Assembly: GCA_003666325.1 (NCBI GenBank)
Contig: QPIL01000110.1
Location: 1-47,339, forward strand
Reading direction: 5' to 3'
DNA: 47,339 bases
From: Methylococcales symbiont of Iophon sp. n. MRB-2018
GTDB taxonomy: Bacteria; Pseudomonadota; Gammaproteobacteria; Methylococcales; Methylomonadaceae
Shown here: positions 1 through 8,597 of the stretch, in pieces
How the letters are laid out: every line of letters starts with the position of its first letter
Position numbering within the stretch: the stretch's first letter is position 1
Translations under genes and position numbers: made by a program
The notes under the pieces: model-generated
Seen by the model: the letters and a program-made list of their open reading frames with translations, nothing else
The model's database searches: none
What the model was told of the DNA's origin: nothing

Positions 1-1
1 A

Positions 2-280
2 GTGATCAATATGCGTTTTGTTAAACCACTGGATGAGGGGATAATTTTGCAGATGGCTAAAAGCCATGATGTACTGGTGACGATTGAAGAAAATGTCTTA
101 TCTGGTGGTGCTGGTAGTTTAGTTAATGGCTTTTTACAGGCACAGAAAATTTTAATGCCAGTGCTGAATATTGCTTTGCCTGATGCCTTTATTGAGCAGG
201 GGACTAGAGAAGAATTACTGGCACAATGTGGTTTAGATACGCAAGGGATTTTAAAGAGTATTGAAGAGTTTTATACTTAG
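2..280 (+). CDS. dxs: 1-deoxy-D-xylulose-5-phosphate synthase, C-terminal fragment
   Basis: This is the last 92 codons of a gene that enters from outside the window; the reading frame is open to the first base, so the true start is not visible. The peptide is the transketolase C-terminal domain of DXS, with the family blocks RFVKPLDE near its start, VTIEENVLSGGAGS at residues 26-39, and a LPDAFIEQGTREELL stretch near residues 59-73. DXS condenses pyruvate and glyceraldehyde-3-phosphate with thiamine diphosphate, the first step of the MEP isoprenoid pathway in the cytoplasm. The catalytic N-terminal and central domains lie outside the window. It ends 13 bases before gloB on the same strand. 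Confidence 0.93.
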   Translation: MINMRFVKPLDEGIILQMAKSHDVLVTIEENVLSGGAGSLVNGFLQAQKILMPVLNIALPDAFIEQGTREELLAQCGLDTQGILKSIEEFYT

Positions 281-293
281 GAGATAAACAACC

Positions 294-1058
294 ATGTTAG
301 ACATCGTTCAATTAGCAGTATTAAATGATAACTACATTTATCTAATTCATGACCCTGTTTCAGCACAAACAGCCGTTATAGATCCTGCTATTACAGAACC
401 TGTTCTGACAACGCTAGAAGAAAAAGGATGGAGTCTAAACTACATACTTAACACCCATCATCATTGGGATCATATTGGTGCCAACCTTGAATTAAAGAAA
501 ATTACACAATGTAAAATTATTGCAGCCAATGCAGATCGTTCAAGAATTCCAGGTGTTGATCTACTATTGAATCACGGTGATAAAATAAAACTAGGTAATG
601 AAGTTGCTACCGTATTGGAAACGCCAGGACATACCATAGGGCATATTGTTTATCACTTTGCCAATAGCCATGCCTTATTCTGTGGAGATACTTTATTTTC
701 TATGGGCTGCGGACGTTTATTTGAAGGAACTGCAAAACAAATGTGGCAATCATTACAATTAATAAAACAACTACCTAAGCAAACACACATTTATTGTACC
801 CATGAATATACACAAGCAAACGGCGAATTTGCCTTAACACTAGAACCTAATAACCCACAATTACAACAAAGAATTCAGCAAGTCAAAATGCTAAGATCAA
901 AACAGCAATCTACAATCCCCAGCCCATTACTACAAGAACTTCAGACTAATCCATTTCTTCGGGAAAACAGCTTAGAAATCCAACAATCTATAAACATGAC
1001 AAACAAAACAGAGATTGAGATATTTAGCAAAATAAGACAATTAAAAGATACTTTTTAA
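294..1058 (+). CDS. gloB: Hydroxyacylglutathione hydrolase (glyoxalase II)
   Basis: The protein hydrolyses S-lactoylglutathione to lactate and glutathione, the second step of methylglyoxal detoxification in the cytoplasm. It is a 254-residue metallo-beta-lactamase-fold enzyme, the usual length for GloB. The binuclear metal motif THHHWDH is at residues 54-60. Further metal ligands fit His113 (TPGHTIGH), Asp132 (CGDTLF) and His170 (CTHEY). The C-terminal part, from about residue 175, matches the glutathione-binding helical domain of the family. An AGGAG ribosome site lies 9 bases before the ATG. It follows dxs closely and converges with uvrD after 30 bases. Confidence 0.95.
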   Translation: MLDIVQLAVLNDNYIYLIHDPVSAQTAVIDPAITEPVLTTLEEKGWSLNYILNTHHHWDHIGANLELKKITQCKIIAANADRSRIPGVDLLLNHGDKIKLGNEVATVLETPGHTIGHIVYHFANSHALFCGDTLFSMGCGRLFEGTAKQMWQSLQLIKQLPKQTHIYCTHEYTQANGEFALTLEPNNPQLQQRIQQVKMLRSKQQSTIPSPLLQELQTNPFLRENSLEIQQSINMTNKTEIEIFSKIRQLKDTF

Positions 1059-1088
1059 TTGCTATAACATTGAGCAAGCAATGTAAAA

Positions 1089-3257
1089 TTACAACACCTC
1101 AAGGCTAGTGTAGGACAACATTAGCCACTTTAACCCTACACCCTGAAAATTAATTTGCACCCTCTCCTGTGCGGCTTCACCTTCCATTTGCAACACCACC
1201 CCTTCACCAAATTTTGCATGTCGGACACGTTGACCTAGTTTATAGGTTCCCACTTGTTGTACTGAATATTTAGCCCTTTTGGGGATATTCATCGAGCCAG
1301 CGACATTAGCTCTAATTCTGACTTCCTGAAGAAATTCAACAGGGATCTCTTTTAAAAAACGTGAAGGTCTCGGATTCGTTTCTTTACCATATAAACGCCT
1401 AGATTCTGCATGGGTTAAATACAACTGCTGCATAGCGCGTGTTATTCCCACATAACACAGCCTACGTTCCTCTTCCAAACGTGCGACATTATCAGTCGAT
1501 TGTTGTGAAGGAAACAAGCCATCTTCAAGTCCGACTAAAAAAACCAGCTTAAACTCCAGACCTTTAGAGGAATGCAGAGTCATTAATTGCACACAGTCCT
1601 CATAATCGCCAGCTTGCATTTCACCGCCTTCTAATGCTGCATGTGCCAAAAATATATCCAACTCATTAAGGTTTTCTACATTCTCTTCATCAAAATCAAA
1701 CATCCGTGCTGCATTAACCAACTCTTCTAAGTTTTCAATTCTGGCTTCCATTTTTTCGCCTTTCTCTTTTTTATAGAGTTCAATCAAGCCACTTTTTTCG
1801 ACAATCAACTTAACTTTTTCAAATAATGCCAGCTCCTTTGTCTCTCCACTTAATTGTTTAATTAAATTAAGAAAGCCTTTTAAGGCATTGCTTGCGCGTA
1901 CTGATAAGCTATTGTTATTCAACAATATAACGGCTGCTTGCCATAATGATATTTGTTGCTCTCTCGCTATCAAGCGGACAGCATCAATAGTTTTTGTGCC
2001 TATCCCTCGGGTTGGCGTATTGAATACTCTTTCAAATGAGGCATCATCATTATGATTTGACATAATACGAAGATAAGCCAAGGCATTTTTAATTTCCATA
2101 CGCTCAAAGAATCGCAAACCGCCATAAACCCGATAAGGTGTAGCAGTATTCATCAACTTTTCTTCAAATTGTCTTGATTGTGCGTTGGAACGATACAAAA
2201 TAGCAACATCCTGACGCAAGCCTCCATCATCCACCCACTTTCTGATTTTCTCAATCACAAAATAGGCTTCATCTTGTTCGTTAAAAGCAGTGTATAAAGA
2301 AATCAGTTCTCCATCCCCTGAGTCCGTCCATAATTCCTTACCCATTCTTGAGTCGTTGTTATCAATCAATGCATTGGCAGATTTGAGAATATTACCTGTT
2401 GATCGATAATTCTGTTCTAGTTTAATCACTTTATGGTCTGGATAATGCTTCTGGAAATTGTAAATATTTTCTATTTTTGCACCACGCCAAGCATAAATAG
2501 ATTGGTCATCATCACCTACCACAAACAAATTGTTTTTACCCTCTGTTAATAACCGTAACCAAGCATACTGAATAGTATTAGTATCTTGAAACTCATCCAC
2601 ATGAACTTGCTTAAATCTATCTTGATAAAACTGTAAAACATCTTCATTGTCTCGCAATAGCTCATGCGCTCTCAATAATAACTCAGCAAAATCGACCAGT
2701 CCGGAACGATCACAAAATTCTTCGTAAGCCTTATATAACATCAGCATAGTATCTTGATAAATATCACCAGTCTCCAGCATATATCTTGCTCGAATGCCCT
2801 CATCCTTTTGCCCATTAATAAACCACATGACCTGTTTAGGTGGCCATTTACTATCATCTATATTTAAGCCTTTGAGTAAACGCTTGATCACTCTTAACTG
2901 ATCAGCAGAATCCATGACTTGAAAAGTATCCGCTAATTTTGCCTGTTTTGAATGACGCCTTAATAAACGATGCGCTAAACCGTGAAATGTCCCAATCCAC
3001 ATAGCATGTGCAGAAATTTGCAATAAATCCTCCACTCGTCCACGCATTTCTTTAGCCGCTTTATTGGTAAACGTCACTGCCAAAATATTATGGATAGAAA
3101 GTCCTTCTACTTCTACTTGCCAAGCAATTCTATGCACTAAAACACGGGTCTTACCACTGCCAGCACCAGCTAGGATTAACATCGCCTGGTTAGGTGCAGA
3201 TACGGCTAAACGCTGTGCATCATTTAAAGAATCTATTATTGAAATTTGTTTATTCAT
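1089..3257 (-). CDS. uvrD: DNA helicase II (UvrD, superfamily 1A)
   Basis: ATP-driven 3'-5' DNA helicase acting in nucleotide excision repair, mismatch repair and removal of RecA filaments. It has 722 residues, close to E. coli UvrD (720). Walker A AGAGSGKT is at residues 30-37 and the motif II box DEFQD at 221-225. QNYRS (motif IV region), LMTLHSSKGLEF (motif V region) and ERRLCYVGITRA (motif VI) follow in the right order. The C-terminal stretch with LGQRVRHAKFGEGVV is the short Tudor-like tail typical of UvrD/PcrA rather than Rep. It is monocistronic by position, convergent with gloB and divergent from the small gene at 3352. Confidence 0.96.
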   Translation of the reverse strand: MNKQISIIDSLNDAQRLAVSAPNQAMLILAGAGSGKTRVLVHRIAWQVEVEGLSIHNILAVTFTNKAAKEMRGRVEDLLQISAHAMWIGTFHGLAHRLLRRHSKQAKLADTFQVMDSADQLRVIKRLLKGLNIDDSKWPPKQVMWFINGQKDEGIRARYMLETGDIYQDTMLMLYKAYEEFCDRSGLVDFAELLLRAHELLRDNEDVLQFYQDRFKQVHVDEFQDTNTIQYAWLRLLTEGKNNLFVVGDDDQSIYAWRGAKIENIYNFQKHYPDHKVIKLEQNYRSTGNILKSANALIDNNDSRMGKELWTDSGDGELISLYTAFNEQDEAYFVIEKIRKWVDDGGLRQDVAILYRSNAQSRQFEEKLMNTATPYRVYGGLRFFERMEIKNALAYLRIMSNHNDDASFERVFNTPTRGIGTKTIDAVRLIAREQQISLWQAAVILLNNNSLSVRASNALKGFLNLIKQLSGETKELALFEKVKLIVEKSGLIELYKKEKGEKMEARIENLEELVNAARMFDFDEENVENLNELDIFLAHAALEGGEMQAGDYEDCVQLMTLHSSKGLEFKLVFLVGLEDGLFPSQQSTDNVARLEEERRLCYVGITRAMQQLYLTHAESRRLYGKETNPRPSRFLKEIPVEFLQEVRIRANVAGSMNIPKRAKYSVQQVGTYKLGQRVRHAKFGEGVVLQMEGEAAQERVQINFQGVGLKWLMLSYTSLEVL

Positions 3258-3351
3258 TTTATTACTTGCACATTTTTACAAGCTGTGTATATTTGGTAAT
3301 TCAAGCAATGTCCATTTTGGACAGCATAATAATAACAAAAGGGGGTTATAA

Positions 3352-3570
3352 ATGGATTTTGATTATAAACGTTTAGTTAAACTTGAAGTTAATGTCGGCG
3401 AAAAAGAAAAGAAAATGCGTCTAATTGCAGGCTCAGTTCTTTTCTTTATTTCTCTGTTTACAGCAAGTGTCATATTACTCATAGTTGGCATCATTTTACT
3501 AGCCTCTGGTTATACAAAAATGTGCCCGCTTAATTCAGCACTGCATAGAAATACCTGCGAGTCAGAATAA
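3352..3570 (+). CDS. Small DUF2892-like inner-membrane protein
   Basis: A 72-residue protein with a charged N-terminal part (residues 1-22), a hydrophobic segment at about residues 24-50 that could form one long or two short membrane helices, and a C-terminal CP-x9-TC motif. DUF2892/YgaP-type membrane modules share the pattern of an N-terminal VGxxEK/R-x-R segment, a hydrophobic hairpin and a C-terminal FCP...C. The family is often found alone or fused to rhodanese domains, and its function is not well established. An AAGGGGG ribosome site lies just before the ATG, which supports this start. It is transcribed away from uvrD. Confidence 0.7.
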   Translation: MDFDYKRLVKLEVNVGEKEKKMRLIAGSVLFFISLFTASVILLIVGIILLASGYTKMCPLNSALHRNTCESE

Positions 3571-3690
3571 TAAGTTAAAAACAAAATACAAGGATGTATT
3601 TTTTTACTGCGATTCAACTGCTCCTGCAATTCATCCATATCGTCTTAATACCAAAAACCCAAGCAACGATGCCAAGACAACCAAGGCTAA

Positions 3691-3772
3691 TTATCAAAGA
3701 CTAATCCATCATATTATCCAAAGGGGTAACAATAAACAAATCATCTTTATTGCCGATGAAAAAATCAAGTAA
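3691..3772 (+). pseudogene. Remnant of a REP-associated tyrosine (IS200-like) transposase
   Basis: The frame ending at the TAA at 3770 encodes about 26 residues including LIHHIIQRGNNKQIIFIADE. This is very like the N-terminus of RAYT/TnpA_REP transposases, where a 'HHVIQRGNNRQ.IF..ED' block precedes the HUH histidines. Everything downstream (the HUH motif and catalytic tyrosine) is missing and the frame stops at once. The frame is open further upstream (from about 3585), but that part does not resemble the family. It sits about 50 bases before a dispersed repeat. The identification rests on one short motif only. Confidence 0.5.
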
Positions 3773-3824
3773 TTCTGCCCCCTTTGATTTACGAGTATAA
3801 CTGCATTAAAAAGTGTTGATAGTT

Positions 3825-3972
3825 ATACTGTATTTAAAAAATAATAAAACTATAATAATACTGACAATGGGGACAGGCTTGGAATGAAATACTAAATGAA
3901 TATGGTTTTGTTAGAAGTTTGTGCAGTGAGAGAGTGGAGTTTTTTGGTGTATTTATTTGTTGAACATGGTAT
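3825..3972 (-). repeat. Dispersed repeat R2, copy A (about 148 bp, inverted ends)
   Basis: It reads GGGGACAGGCTTGGAATGAA in its middle and matches, in inverse orientation, the copies at 8037-8180 and 16010-16155. The ends are imperfect inverted repeats: the left end begins ATACTGTATTTAAAAAATAA, and the right end is TTATTTGTTGAACATGGTAT. No open reading frame spans it, so it behaves like a miniature inverted-repeat element. Strand is given relative to copies B and C. Confidence 0.72.
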
Positions 3973-4145
3973 TATTTGTCTTAGGTTCTGATAAAAACTA
4001 GAGATACTTATTGCCATCTTTGCTTTTTATAAGCATCTAAAACAGATAAGGATTGATACTATTTGATGTGGTTATTTTTTATAAATAGTATTAACAGACC
4101 TCAGCCTTTTATTGGATTTTTTGGTGGATAGGAATTGGAGACAAA

Positions 4146-4556
4146 ATGAATAATAAAGAGATGTTAGCAATTATTAAGCAAAAATTAGACAAATTTGCTG
4201 GGGAATATAAGCAAATAGTAGATGTGTTTGACAAGGGCACAATGAACACGGAACACTTGCCAGAAGAAGAGAAAATGAAAATTAGGATGAACGCCTTGGA
4301 AAGCAGATGTAAAAATTCTCAATTTTTATTAGAAAATATTATTACAGCATTCAATGCTGAGGATAAAGGACTCAATCAAATAACAGAATGTAAGAACGCA
4401 GTCAGCAATTTATTAAGTAATATTAGAAACGAACTTAATAAAAATGAGCTATTAGAGATGATAAAATGCCTAGAAAAAATTCCTAGCGTTATGTCTGAAA
4501 TTGACAAAAAAATAAGTAGCCTCCTGATAGAGACTGATTCTGATATATTACATTGA
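4146..4556 (+). CDS. Hypothetical helical protein (136 aa)
   Basis: I do not recognise this protein. It is hydrophilic, rich in Lys, Glu, Asn and Leu, and predicted by eye to be almost all alpha-helical with heptad-like spacing of Leu/Ile, so a small coiled-coil bundle is likely. There is no signal peptide or membrane segment. A GGAG ribosome site 7 bases before the ATG supports a real, translated gene. It stands alone between repeat-rich gaps with no operon partner, which suggests accessory status. Four cysteines are scattered without a metal-binding pattern. Confidence 0.6.
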   Translation: MNNKEMLAIIKQKLDKFAGEYKQIVDVFDKGTMNTEHLPEEEKMKIRMNALESRCKNSQFLLENIITAFNAEDKGLNQITECKNAVSNLLSNIRNELNKNELLEMIKCLEKIPSVMSEIDKKISSLLIETDSDILH

Positions 4557-4773
4557 TTACAAAAAATCAAAGCGACCGGCATCACTTTATTTTTGAACAT
4601 GGTATCAAAGGGTCAGCCAGCTAAAATCAGGGGCTCAGATACTGTCTTATCCAATCAAAGGCTCATCCAGCTTGATTTTTTGAGGGCTACGTTTCCCCCA
4701 CGCTCCCATAAATGGTGGGTTTATAATGCAAATTCAAGCGAGTGTTAAAAAAGCAGATAAAGCTTAAAACAAT
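4557..4773. other. Intergenic region with repeat fragments
   Basis: It holds a lone repeat end (TTTTTGAACATGGTAT, about 4589-4604) identical in type to the end of repeats R1 and R2. It also holds GGGCTACGTTT at about 4683, a string also found at about 30800 next to another repeat. Nothing else is recognisable. Confidence 0.4.
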
Positions 4774-5511
4774 CTACCTTCTCTGTTTAAAAACCTCATA
4801 CATCATAATGCCAGCAGCAACTGATACATTAAGGCTTTCAACCTGACCTACCATAGGAATTTTAATAAGAAAGTCACATTGTTGTTCTGTTAGTCGGCGC
4901 ATTCCTGCCCCCTCTGTACCCATAATCAAGGCCAATGGGATAGTCAAATCGGCTGAGAAAACAGATTGTTCTGTATCACCTGTTGCCCCCATCAGCCAAA
5001 TATTTTGTTGCTTCAACCAGCGACATGTTCTGGTCAAATTAGTTACCTGATAAACAGGCACAGTTTCAGCAGCACCACTAGCCACTTTACAGACCGTTGG
5101 TGTTATACCCGATGAATTATCTTTAGTGATAATAATGCCATGCACCCCAGCAGCATCAGCGGTACGTAAGCAAGCGCCTAGATTATGCGGATCTTGAACC
5201 TGGTCTAAAATCAAAAAAAAAGGCACATCCGTCATGGTAGTGACAATATGCTTTAACGTATTTTCAGAATGCACACTAGGAAGCTCAACTTCAGCGACTA
5301 TACCTTGATGGTTTTTACCATCGGTCATTTTATCCAATCGTTTCCTATCAGATGGCTCATAACTGATGGATAATTTCTGTAACTGGCTTATTAACGCACT
5401 TTGTTTTTTATCTTTGCGTTGTCTATCAACCCAGACTTTATTAATTTTATCGGCAGAATAATCTAATGCCGCTTGTACCGCATGAATACCAAATATCTTA
5501 CTGCTATTCAT
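4774..5511 (-). CDS. rlmB: 23S rRNA (guanosine-2'-O-)-methyltransferase RlmB
   Basis: A SPOUT-class enzyme that methylates the 2'-OH of G2251 in 23S rRNA using S-adenosylmethionine. The 245-residue length fits RlmB. An N-terminal substrate-binding domain (IFGIHAVQAAL at residues 6-16) is followed by the knotted catalytic domain, with the three TrmH motifs visible: LDQVQDPHNLGACLRTADA, LIMGTEGAGM, and IPMVGQVESLNVSVAAGI near the C-terminus. Its start lies 2 bases after the rnr stop, so the pair is surely one transcript. The rnr-rlmB order is conserved in gammaproteobacteria. Confidence 0.95.
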   Translation of the reverse strand: MNSSKIFGIHAVQAALDYSADKINKVWVDRQRKDKKQSALISQLQKLSISYEPSDRKRLDKMTDGKNHQGIVAEVELPSVHSENTLKHIVTTMTDVPFFLILDQVQDPHNLGACLRTADAAGVHGIIITKDNSSGITPTVCKVASGAAETVPVYQVTNLTRTCRWLKQQNIWLMGATGDTEQSVFSADLTIPLALIMGTEGAGMRRLTEQQCDFLIKIPMVGQVESLNVSVAAGIMMYEVFKQRR

Positions 5512-5513
5512 AA

Positions 5514-7805
5514 TTATGAAGCTTTGCCATTAACTTTTTTCTTCGACTTTAATGGCTTTTTTTTCACTGTTTTTTTATTAATAACCGTCTTATTTGCACG
5601 GCTTTTTTTCGCCGTGTCTATTAAATCAAAATCAATTTTCTTTTCATCTAAATCGACTCTAGCTACTTTAATTTTAACTTTATCACCTAAACGATAGCGA
5701 ATATGGGTACGTTCTCCCATCAACTGATGTGTTTTGGCATCAAAATGAAAGTAATCCTGTGGCAAATTAGAAATATGCACCAGACCTTCGGCATAAATAC
5801 CTTCTAATTCAACAAAAAACCCAAAACCAGTAACAGCAGTGATAATACCTTTAAATTGTTCACCAATTTTATCCATCATATATTCGCATTTCAGCCAGCT
5901 CACAACATCCCGAGTCGCTTCATCTGCTCTGCGTTCATTAGCAGAACAATGCTCCCCAAGCTTCACCATATCAGGAAAACCATAGATAAAAGATTCAGCA
6001 TTTTTATTGTCCAGGCAATGCTTAATAGCTCTATGGACTAACAGGTCAGGATAACGTCTAATAGGTGAAGTAAAATGTGCATAGGCATCCAATGCCAAGC
6101 CAAAATGTCCTTTTTCCTCAGGGCTGTACACAGCTTGCGACATTGAACGCAACAGTACAGTCTGGATTAAATGTGCATCTGCCCTGCCCTCAACTGACCT
6201 CAGTAAGTGCATATAGTCCAGAGGTGTAGGCTTGTCACCTCCAGCTAATACCAGACCTAATTCATTAAGAAAACTTTTAAGCGTTACCAGTTTCTCTGCA
6301 CTCGATCCTTCATGTACACGTAATAAATGTGGCATTTTTTTTCTAATTAAAAATTTTGCCGCCGCATTATTGGCAATAATCATAAACTCTTCGATGAGTT
6401 TATGTGCATCATTACGTTGCGTAGGTATAATTTTTTCTATTTTTCTATCTGCACCAAAAATGATCTGGGTTTCCTGAGTATCAAAATCCATTGCTCCACG
6501 GGTTTCGCGTTGCTCTCTCATCATCTTATAAAGCTTATAAAGCTCTTGTAAATGTGGAAGCAATGCCGAATATTTTTTACTTAATGTTTTATCTCCATCA
6601 ACTAAAATTTTGCTCACATCAGTGTAAGTCATTCGTGCATGAGAAGACATCACTGCTGTAAAAAAACCCGAACGAAACACTTTACCAGCATGATCGATAT
6701 ACAATTCACAAACCATACATAAGCGATCCATTTTAGGGTTTAATGAACACAAACCGTTCGATAGTATTTCTGGCAACATGGGAATGACTTGTTCAGGAAA
6801 ATAAACCGAAGTACTCCGCTTTTTCGCCTCTATATCTAATGCAGTATTTACCTGCACATAATGAGATACATCAGCAATCGCTACTAATAACTTCCAACCC
6901 TCATCTATTTTTTTGCAATAAACCGCATCATCAAAATCTCGGGCATCTTCACCATCAATGGTGACTAAGGGTAAATCCCTAATATCAACTCGATTTTCTT
7001 TAGCACTTTCTGCCACATCTTTACTTAAAGACTTGACCTCTCTGCAAACCTCTTTTGGCCATTGAAAAGGCAAATCATGTGATCGAATAGCAATTTCAAT
7101 TTCCATACCTGGTTCCATCTGCTTACCCAGCACTTCTTTAATTCGACCAATTGCCTGACCATGGTTACTGGGATGTTGAATAATTTCTGCAACCACAATC
7201 TGGCCCTTCTTGGCATTGCCTATTTCCTCTTTAGGAATGCGTATATCCTGAGCAATCTTCTTATTGTCAGGCACCACAAAAAACAAATTCCGCTCCTTTA
7301 ACAACCGACCTACTACATGATGGGTATTACGTTCCAACACTTCAACCAAAGCACCTTCTCTACGTCCTTTTCTATCAAGGCCTGCAATACGTACAACTGC
7401 CCTGTCATTATGCATCAGCGATTTCATTTCCCTAGGCGATAAAAACAGATCTGTAGAACCATCATCTGGTTTAATAAAACCAAAGCCATCGGCATGACCC
7501 AATACCCGACCAGCAATTAAATCTTTGCTATTAACCAAGCAATACTTCTGTCTACGGTTAAATAATAATTGACCATCTCTTTCCATCGCTCTCAAGCGAC
7601 GGCGTAAAGCCTCTAGGTCTTCATCGGTCTGCAACGCAAATTGTTGCGCTATTTGTTGCCGCCTAAGTGGTTTACCCACCTCTTCTATTAATTGAAGAAT
7701 AAGCTCACGACTAGGAATAGGACGCACATATTTCTCAGCCTCGCGCTGAGCAAAAGGATCTTGTGTTTGGGAAAAATCAATTGTTGAATCAGATTCCTGA
7801 GACAT
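5514..7805 (-). CDS. rnr: Ribonuclease R (3'-5' exoribonuclease)
   Basis: A processive 3'-5' exoribonuclease that degrades structured RNA and takes part in RNA quality control. It has 763 residues. The order is an N-terminal winged-helix region (residues 20-85, with RRQQIAQQF), cold-shock-like domains, the RNB catalytic domain with the metal-binding block TIDGEDARDFDDAV, a C-terminal S1 domain (FKGIITAVTGFGFFVELEG), and a lysine-rich tail over the last 35 residues. The long basic tail and helix-turn-helix N-terminus separate it from RNase II. It is followed after 2 bases by rlmB. Confidence 0.96.
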   Translation of the reverse strand: MSQESDSTIDFSQTQDPFAQREAEKYVRPIPSRELILQLIEEVGKPLRRQQIAQQFALQTDEDLEALRRRLRAMERDGQLLFNRRQKYCLVNSKDLIAGRVLGHADGFGFIKPDDGSTDLFLSPREMKSLMHNDRAVVRIAGLDRKGRREGALVEVLERNTHHVVGRLLKERNLFFVVPDNKKIAQDIRIPKEEIGNAKKGQIVVAEIIQHPSNHGQAIGRIKEVLGKQMEPGMEIEIAIRSHDLPFQWPKEVCREVKSLSKDVAESAKENRVDIRDLPLVTIDGEDARDFDDAVYCKKIDEGWKLLVAIADVSHYVQVNTALDIEAKKRSTSVYFPEQVIPMLPEILSNGLCSLNPKMDRLCMVCELYIDHAGKVFRSGFFTAVMSSHARMTYTDVSKILVDGDKTLSKKYSALLPHLQELYKLYKMMREQRETRGAMDFDTQETQIIFGADRKIEKIIPTQRNDAHKLIEEFMIIANNAAAKFLIRKKMPHLLRVHEGSSAEKLVTLKSFLNELGLVLAGGDKPTPLDYMHLLRSVEGRADAHLIQTVLLRSMSQAVYSPEEKGHFGLALDAYAHFTSPIRRYPDLLVHRAIKHCLDNKNAESFIYGFPDMVKLGEHCSANERRADEATRDVVSWLKCEYMMDKIGEQFKGIITAVTGFGFFVELEGIYAEGLVHISNLPQDYFHFDAKTHQLMGERTHIRYRLGDKVKIKVARVDLDEKKIDFDLIDTAKKSRANKTVINKKTVKKKPLKSKKKVNGKAS

Positions 7806-8036
7806 AAATTTATAAATACTTAGGGTTGAAAATGCACTATGAGCATAGATTTAATAACATCTAAAGCTATTAGGAATGGGTATGAACAGATTGCCTTTAA
7901 AGCAGGAAAATCAGTTAATTACGGATTATAACGCAATAAATTACTTTTAAGTGCTTTAAACCCATAAAGCTGAAAATAGTATTAAGAGACCTCGGCAATA
8001 TCGCTTAAATAATTTAATTCAGCGGGTAACGCTTTA

Positions 8037-8180
8037 ATAGCCTATTCAAAAAATAACTAAACCAAACAACTCCACTATCTACACAAACTTCTCACAAAAC
8101 CATTATAATTTAGTATTTCATCCCAAGCCTGTCCCCATTATCTATCTTCTTATAGTGTTATTATTTTTTGAATTTTGTAT
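8037..8180 (+). repeat. Dispersed repeat R2, copy B
   Basis: This copy is closely similar along its full length to 16010-16155 (same orientation) and to 3825-3972 (inverted). It contains ACTAAACCAAACAACTCCAC near the left and CCAAGCCTGTCCCCATT in the middle. The left end AGCCTATTCAAAAAATAACT and right end TTATTTTTTGAATTTTGTAT are inverted repeats of each other with a few mismatches. Confidence 0.75.
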
Positions 8181-8223
8181 CTGTGAGTGCTAGATTGGTG
8201 TATTTATTTGTTGAACATGGTAT
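8181..8223 (+). repeat. Lone tail of repeat R1
   Basis: The 43 bases contain GTGCTAGATTGGTGTATTTA followed by TTTGTTGAACATGGTAT. This is the same right-hand tail that ends the two full R1 copies at 8982-9106 and 29812-29934. It joins repeat R2 copy B directly on its left and repeat R3 copy 1 on its right, so three repeat types are stacked here. Confidence 0.65.
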
Positions 8224-8350
8224 AAGAGCCACTTCACTCCCTACGCCATTCCTGCATATTCTAAGCAGGAATCCAAGTGTTTAAAACTAGATTCTCGATA
8301 AGAAACTTAGGGAATGACGTGTGGTAACGAGGTTCCAATTACTTTGGTCT
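8224..8350 (-). repeat. Dispersed repeat R3, copy 1 (dRS3-like)
   Basis: Read on the - strand, this starts near AAAGTAATTGGAACCTC and runs through AAACACTTGGATTCCTGC to GGGAGTGAAG. The same series appears at 27204-27317 on the + strand. It contains a palindrome around ATTCCTGC/GCAGGAAT. Both sides touch the shared repeat end motif (GGTAT on the left, ATACC on the right). Confidence 0.7.
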
Positions 8351-8469
8351 TATACCATATAACAAAGAATTTTATAGCTTTGCTTGCAATGATTGTTGGC
8401 AAAAACGGGGCAATTAATTCAGCTAATATTCATATAAAACAAGGACAATTAAGACTGTATTACTAATTA

Positions 8470-8498
8470 TTGTTTTAAATAAGCATTGAATTTATGAT
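8470..8498 (+). promoter_or_regulatory. Candidate sigma-70 promoter of the cytochrome c gene
   Basis: A -35 box TTGTTT at 8470-8475 is followed after 17 bases by a -10 box TATGAT at 8493-8498. Transcription would start near 8505, leaving a leader of about 93 bases before the ATG at 8598. This is pattern matching only; AT-rich DNA gives chance matches. Confidence 0.4.
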
Positions 8499-8597
8499 CC
8501 AAATAGACTATCATCCTACGGCTTTATAAATTGCTTATGCTGACTATTGTTTTTAACAATGTGGTCAGTTATTTTTTAATCAAAATGAGAGAATAAA

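Larger units (their letters stand above)
3571..4145 (+). other. Intergenic region with transposase remnant and dispersed repeat
   Basis: This 575-base gap contains no intact gene. The first third holds a short open frame that looks like the start of a REP-associated transposase. Bases 3825-3972 are one copy of a dispersed repeat with inverted ends. Bases 4086-4106 share about 20 bases, with two differences, with bases 7975-7997 (both read ATAGTATTAA followed by AGACCTC). The last 20 bases carry the ribosome site of the next gene. No promoter could be assigned with confidence. Confidence 0.6.
7806..8597. other. Repeat-rich intergenic region between rnr and the cytochrome gene
   Basis: This 792-base gap between divergent genes has no recognisable gene. 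From left to right it holds the rnr upstream DNA, a 20-base string shared with about 4086, repeat R2 copy B (8037-8180), a lone repeat tail (8181-8223), repeat R3 copy 1 (8224-8350), another repeat end (8352 on), and then the promoter and leader of the cytochrome gene. Confidence 0.65.

Noticed and set aside
3064-3376. Open frames of 60-95 codons on the + strand at the uvrD 5' end
   Set aside because: They are shadows of uvrD on the other strand, with low-complexity translations and no ribosome sites.
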